Of a DNA stretch of 19,516 nucleotides, positions 17,207 to 19,516 are shown in pieces. The stretch is from Beijerinckiaceae bacterium (GTDB taxonomy: Bacteria; Pseudomonadota; Alphaproteobacteria; Rhizobiales; Beijerinckiaceae). The stretch covers positions 1-19,516 of the forward strand of contig CANCSY010000036.1 of assembly GCA_947380915.1 (NCBI GenBank). The letters are read 5' to 3'. Positions within the stretch are counted from its first letter, which is position 1; each line of letters opens with the position of its first letter. Position numbers and translations under genes: made by a program. Below the pieces are notes generated by a model, which was not told the origin of the DNA, ran no database searches, and saw only the letters and a list, made by a program, of their open reading frames with translations.

Positions 17207-17914
17207 ATCTGGGAAGCAGCCGGAGCGCAAAAAAGCCGCATGGAAAGCTCATTCGCAGACCCCTTCCAGCCCATTACGCAGGCGCCGGGCGACCGGCCCT
17301 TCGTGATTGCGCAACTCGGCCAATCCCTCGATGGGCGCATCGCGACCGTGACCGGCGAGTCCCGCTACATCAATGGCGCAGCCGCCCTCGACCATCTGCA
17401 CAGGCTGCGCGCGGCCGTGGATGCGGTGGTCGTGGGGGCAGGAACCATTGTCGCCGACGATCCCCTGTTGACCGTGCGGCGCGTGGCGGGCAGGAGCCCG
17501 GCCCGCGTGGTCATCGACCCCTCGGGGCGCCTCGACGCCCAGGGCAAATGGCTGACCCGGGACGGAACGCCCCTGCTGCTCGTGACCGCTGGCGCGGCCT
17601 GTCCTGAAGGCGTGGAGCTGGTGCAGCTGCCGCTTCACGAAGGTTTGATGCGCCCCGCCGAGATCGTCGCGGCGCTATTTGCGCGGGGCTATCGCAAGCT
17701 GCTGATCGAGGGCGGTGCGCGGACCATCTCGTCCTTCATCGATGCGGGCTGCGTCAACCGACTGCATCTGTTGATGGCGCCGGTCATCATCGGTTCGGGC
17801 AAGACGGGGCTGGAGCTCAAGCCCCAGGGCGACCTGTCCCGCGCCCTGCGCCCGCCCACCAGCGTGCATCTCTTGGAAGGCGGCGAGGCGCTTTTCGATT
17901 GCGCGCTGATGTAG
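17204..17914 (+). CDS. Stand-alone RibD-type reductase (riboflavin biosynthesis reductase domain)
   Basis: A 236-aa protein equivalent to the C-terminal reductase half of RibD, which reduces the ribosyl side chain of the pyrimidine intermediate in riboflavin synthesis with NADPH. The N-terminal deaminase half of RibD (zinc motif HAE and PCxxxxxTPPC) is absent. Visible family motifs are FVIAQLGQSLDGRIAT near residue 34, a DHLHRLRAAVDAVVVGAGT segment with the Gly-rich loop, ADDPLLTVR, and KLLIEGGARTISSFI near the C-terminal third. Such proteins may serve riboflavin synthesis or act as other pyrimidine or dihydrofolate-type reductases. The divergent ribA gene supports the flavin reading. Residues 1-30 are variable. 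A cytochrome b561 gene follows 29 bp downstream. Confidence 0.85.
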   Translation: MIWEAAGAQKSRMESSFADPFQPITQAPGDRPFVIAQLGQSLDGRIATVTGESRYINGAAALDHLHRLRAAVDAVVVGAGTIVADDPLLTVRRVAGRSPARVVIDPSGRLDAQGKWLTRDGTPLLLVTAGAACPEGVELVQLPLHEGLMRPAEIVAALFARGYRKLLIEGGARTISSFIDAGCVNRLHLLMAPVIIGSGKTGLELKPQGDLSRALRPPTSVHLLEGGEALFDCALM

Positions 17915-17943
17915 CATGTTGGGGTGAAAGGGAGGCACAGCTC

Positions 17944-18495
17944 ATGTCCGATCCGATTCGCCCGCCGGTTTATTCGCCCGTTTCCAAATGGATCCACTGG
18001 ATCACCGCGCTCTGCGTGCTTGGGATCATCCCCGGCGGCATTCTGATGACGCATATGGAGGAGGGTCAGTTGCAAAACCAGATCTTCGATATGCACCGCT
18101 CCTTCGGCGTCGTGGTCTTCGCGCTGGCGCTTGTGCGCGTGATGGCGCGCAAGATGTTCGGCACGCCCGCGCCCCATGCATCCCTGACGCCCTTCGAACG
18201 CCGCGCCTCGGTGGCGGTGCATCACTCGCTGTTGGCGCTGTTGTTCGTCATGCCCGTGCTGGGCTGGCTGATGACCTCGGCCTATCGGGTGGATGTCTCG
18301 GTCTTCGGCCTCTTCACCCTGCCCCACCTCATGCCCAAGAGCGAGCCCATCTATGACGCGCTCTCCGCCGCCCATGGCTGGCTGGGCTATCTGATGGCGG
18401 CGCTGATCCTCTCCCATATCGGGGCTGCGATCATGCACACGTTCATCAAGCGCGACGGGGTGTTGCAGCGGATGCTGCCCGCTTCGGGGGATTAG
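17944..18495 (+). CDS. Cytochrome b561
   Basis: Four-helix inner-membrane di-heme cytochrome of the bacterial CybB type (183 aa), which shuttles electrons from quinol, in some members to superoxide. Helices lie at about 19-36, 53-68, 92-111 and 145-166. Candidate heme ligands H18 (SKWIHW), H51 (MHRSFG), H144 (AHGWLGY) and H158 fit the family; the last pair has the same 14-residue spacing as in E. coli CybB. The loop between helices three and four is of typical length and ends with YDALSAAHGW. The start is fixed by GGAGG at 17931-17935, eight bases before ATG. It follows the reductase gene closely and probably shares its message. It converges on livF with only 27 bp between them, where I see no clear terminator. 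Confidence 0.92.
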   Translation: MSDPIRPPVYSPVSKWIHWITALCVLGIIPGGILMTHMEEGQLQNQIFDMHRSFGVVVFALALVRVMARKMFGTPAPHASLTPFERRASVAVHHSLLALLFVMPVLGWLMTSAYRVDVSVFGLFTLPHLMPKSEPIYDALSAAHGWLGYLMAALILSHIGAAIMHTFIKRDGVLQRMLPASGD

Positions 18496-18522
18496 GACCG
18501 ACCCGTTCTCAGACCCGTCCCC

Positions 18523-19245
<723 letters not shown>

Positions 19246-19255
19246 GGCGATCTCC

Positions 19256-19516
19256 TCAGGCGGCTGTTGCGGCGGCGCCGCCGAGATAGGCTTCGATGAC
19301 GCGCGGATCGGCCTGCACCTGCGCCGGTTTGCCCTCCGCGATCTTCTGTCCGAAATCGAGCACGCTGACCGTGTCGCAGACGGACATGACCACATCCATG
19401 TGATGCTCGATCAGGATCACCGTGATGCCCTGATCCCGGATCTTGCGGATGATCTGCACGAGGTCCTTGATGTCGGGGGCGGTGAGGCCTGCGGCGGGCT
19501 CGTCCAGCAGCAGAAG
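19256..19516 (-). CDS. livG: Branched-chain amino acid type ABC transporter ATPase LivG (partial, 5' end cut)
   Basis: Only the last 86 residues are present; the start and Walker A lie beyond the right edge. The visible part begins at Walker B LLLLDEPAAGL, followed by the switch histidine in ILIEHHMDVVMSVCD and the LivG-type ending FGQKIAEGKPAQVQADPRVIEAYLG. It is the partner ATPase of livF, which starts 10 bp downstream. No sign of truncation other than the window edge. Confidence 0.9.
   Translation of the reverse strand, partial: LLLLDEPAAGLTAPDIKDLVQIIRKIRDQGITVILIEHHMDVVMSVCDTVSVLDFGQKIAEGKPAQVQADPRVIEAYLGGAAATAA

Noticed and set aside
18496..18522. Terminator between cytochrome b561 and livF
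   Set aside because: The 27-bp gap shows no stem-loop or T run.

Overview
The window looks like a chromosomal segment of a GC-rich alphaproteobacterium, most likely of the order Hyphomicrobiales (Rhizobiales). The main pointers are a GcrA cell-cycle regulator, several GANTC (CcrM-type) sites in front of it, an argD-argF-hslO operon divergent from gcrA, and a phoR-pstSCAB-phoU-phoB cluster. No transposase, integrase, phage gene, CRISPR array, tRNA or rRNA was seen. Coding density is high and most genes are on the minus strand.

Layout from left to right. 1-1336 (minus): an ABC importer of the nitrate/sulfonate/taurine class, ATPase followed by a permease cut by the window edge. 1337-1730: no convincing gene; one small inverted repeat. 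1731-4878 (minus): argD, argF and hslO, joined by 4-bp ATGA overlaps. 4879-5269: divergent regulatory region with an argD promoter candidate, a terminator-like hairpin in the argD leader, a GC-rich dyad and four GANTC sites. 5270-5875 (plus): gcrA, separated from phoB by a strong bidirectional terminator.

5947-12335 (minus): a complete phosphate-starvation module in the transcription order phoR, pstS, pstC, pstA, pstB, phoU, phoB. Two Pho-box-like elements are visible, a near-consensus one upstream of pstS and a weaker one upstream of phoR. The phoR box overlaps the farthest-upstream ATG, so the real start is probably a GTG 54 nt downstream behind a good ribosome binding site. A strong terminator follows pstS, and between it and pstC lies a perfectly adjacent pair of 20-bp repeats. 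The system would import phosphate at high affinity, report transport status through PhoU to PhoR, and drive PhoB feedback on phoR and pstS. PhoR has no visible membrane anchor.

12440-15926 (minus): two polytopic membrane proteins, one of the lysylphosphatidylglycerol-synthase-TM (UPF0104/YbhN) type and one large YfhO-like (GT-C-like) protein; both probably act on the envelope, substrates unknown. 15977-17101 (minus): a RibA-type GTP cyclohydrolase II with a long N-terminal domain that appears to be a degenerate RibB-like region. 17204-17914 (plus): a divergent stand-alone RibD-type reductase, followed by a cytochrome b561. 18523-19516 (minus): livF and the 3' end of livG from a branched-chain amino acid type ABC importer.

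Most of the window is ordinary core genome. The less ordinary signals are regulatory: the repeats before pstC, the Pho box that resets the phoR start, the argD leader hairpin, and the GANTC cluster in front of gcrA.
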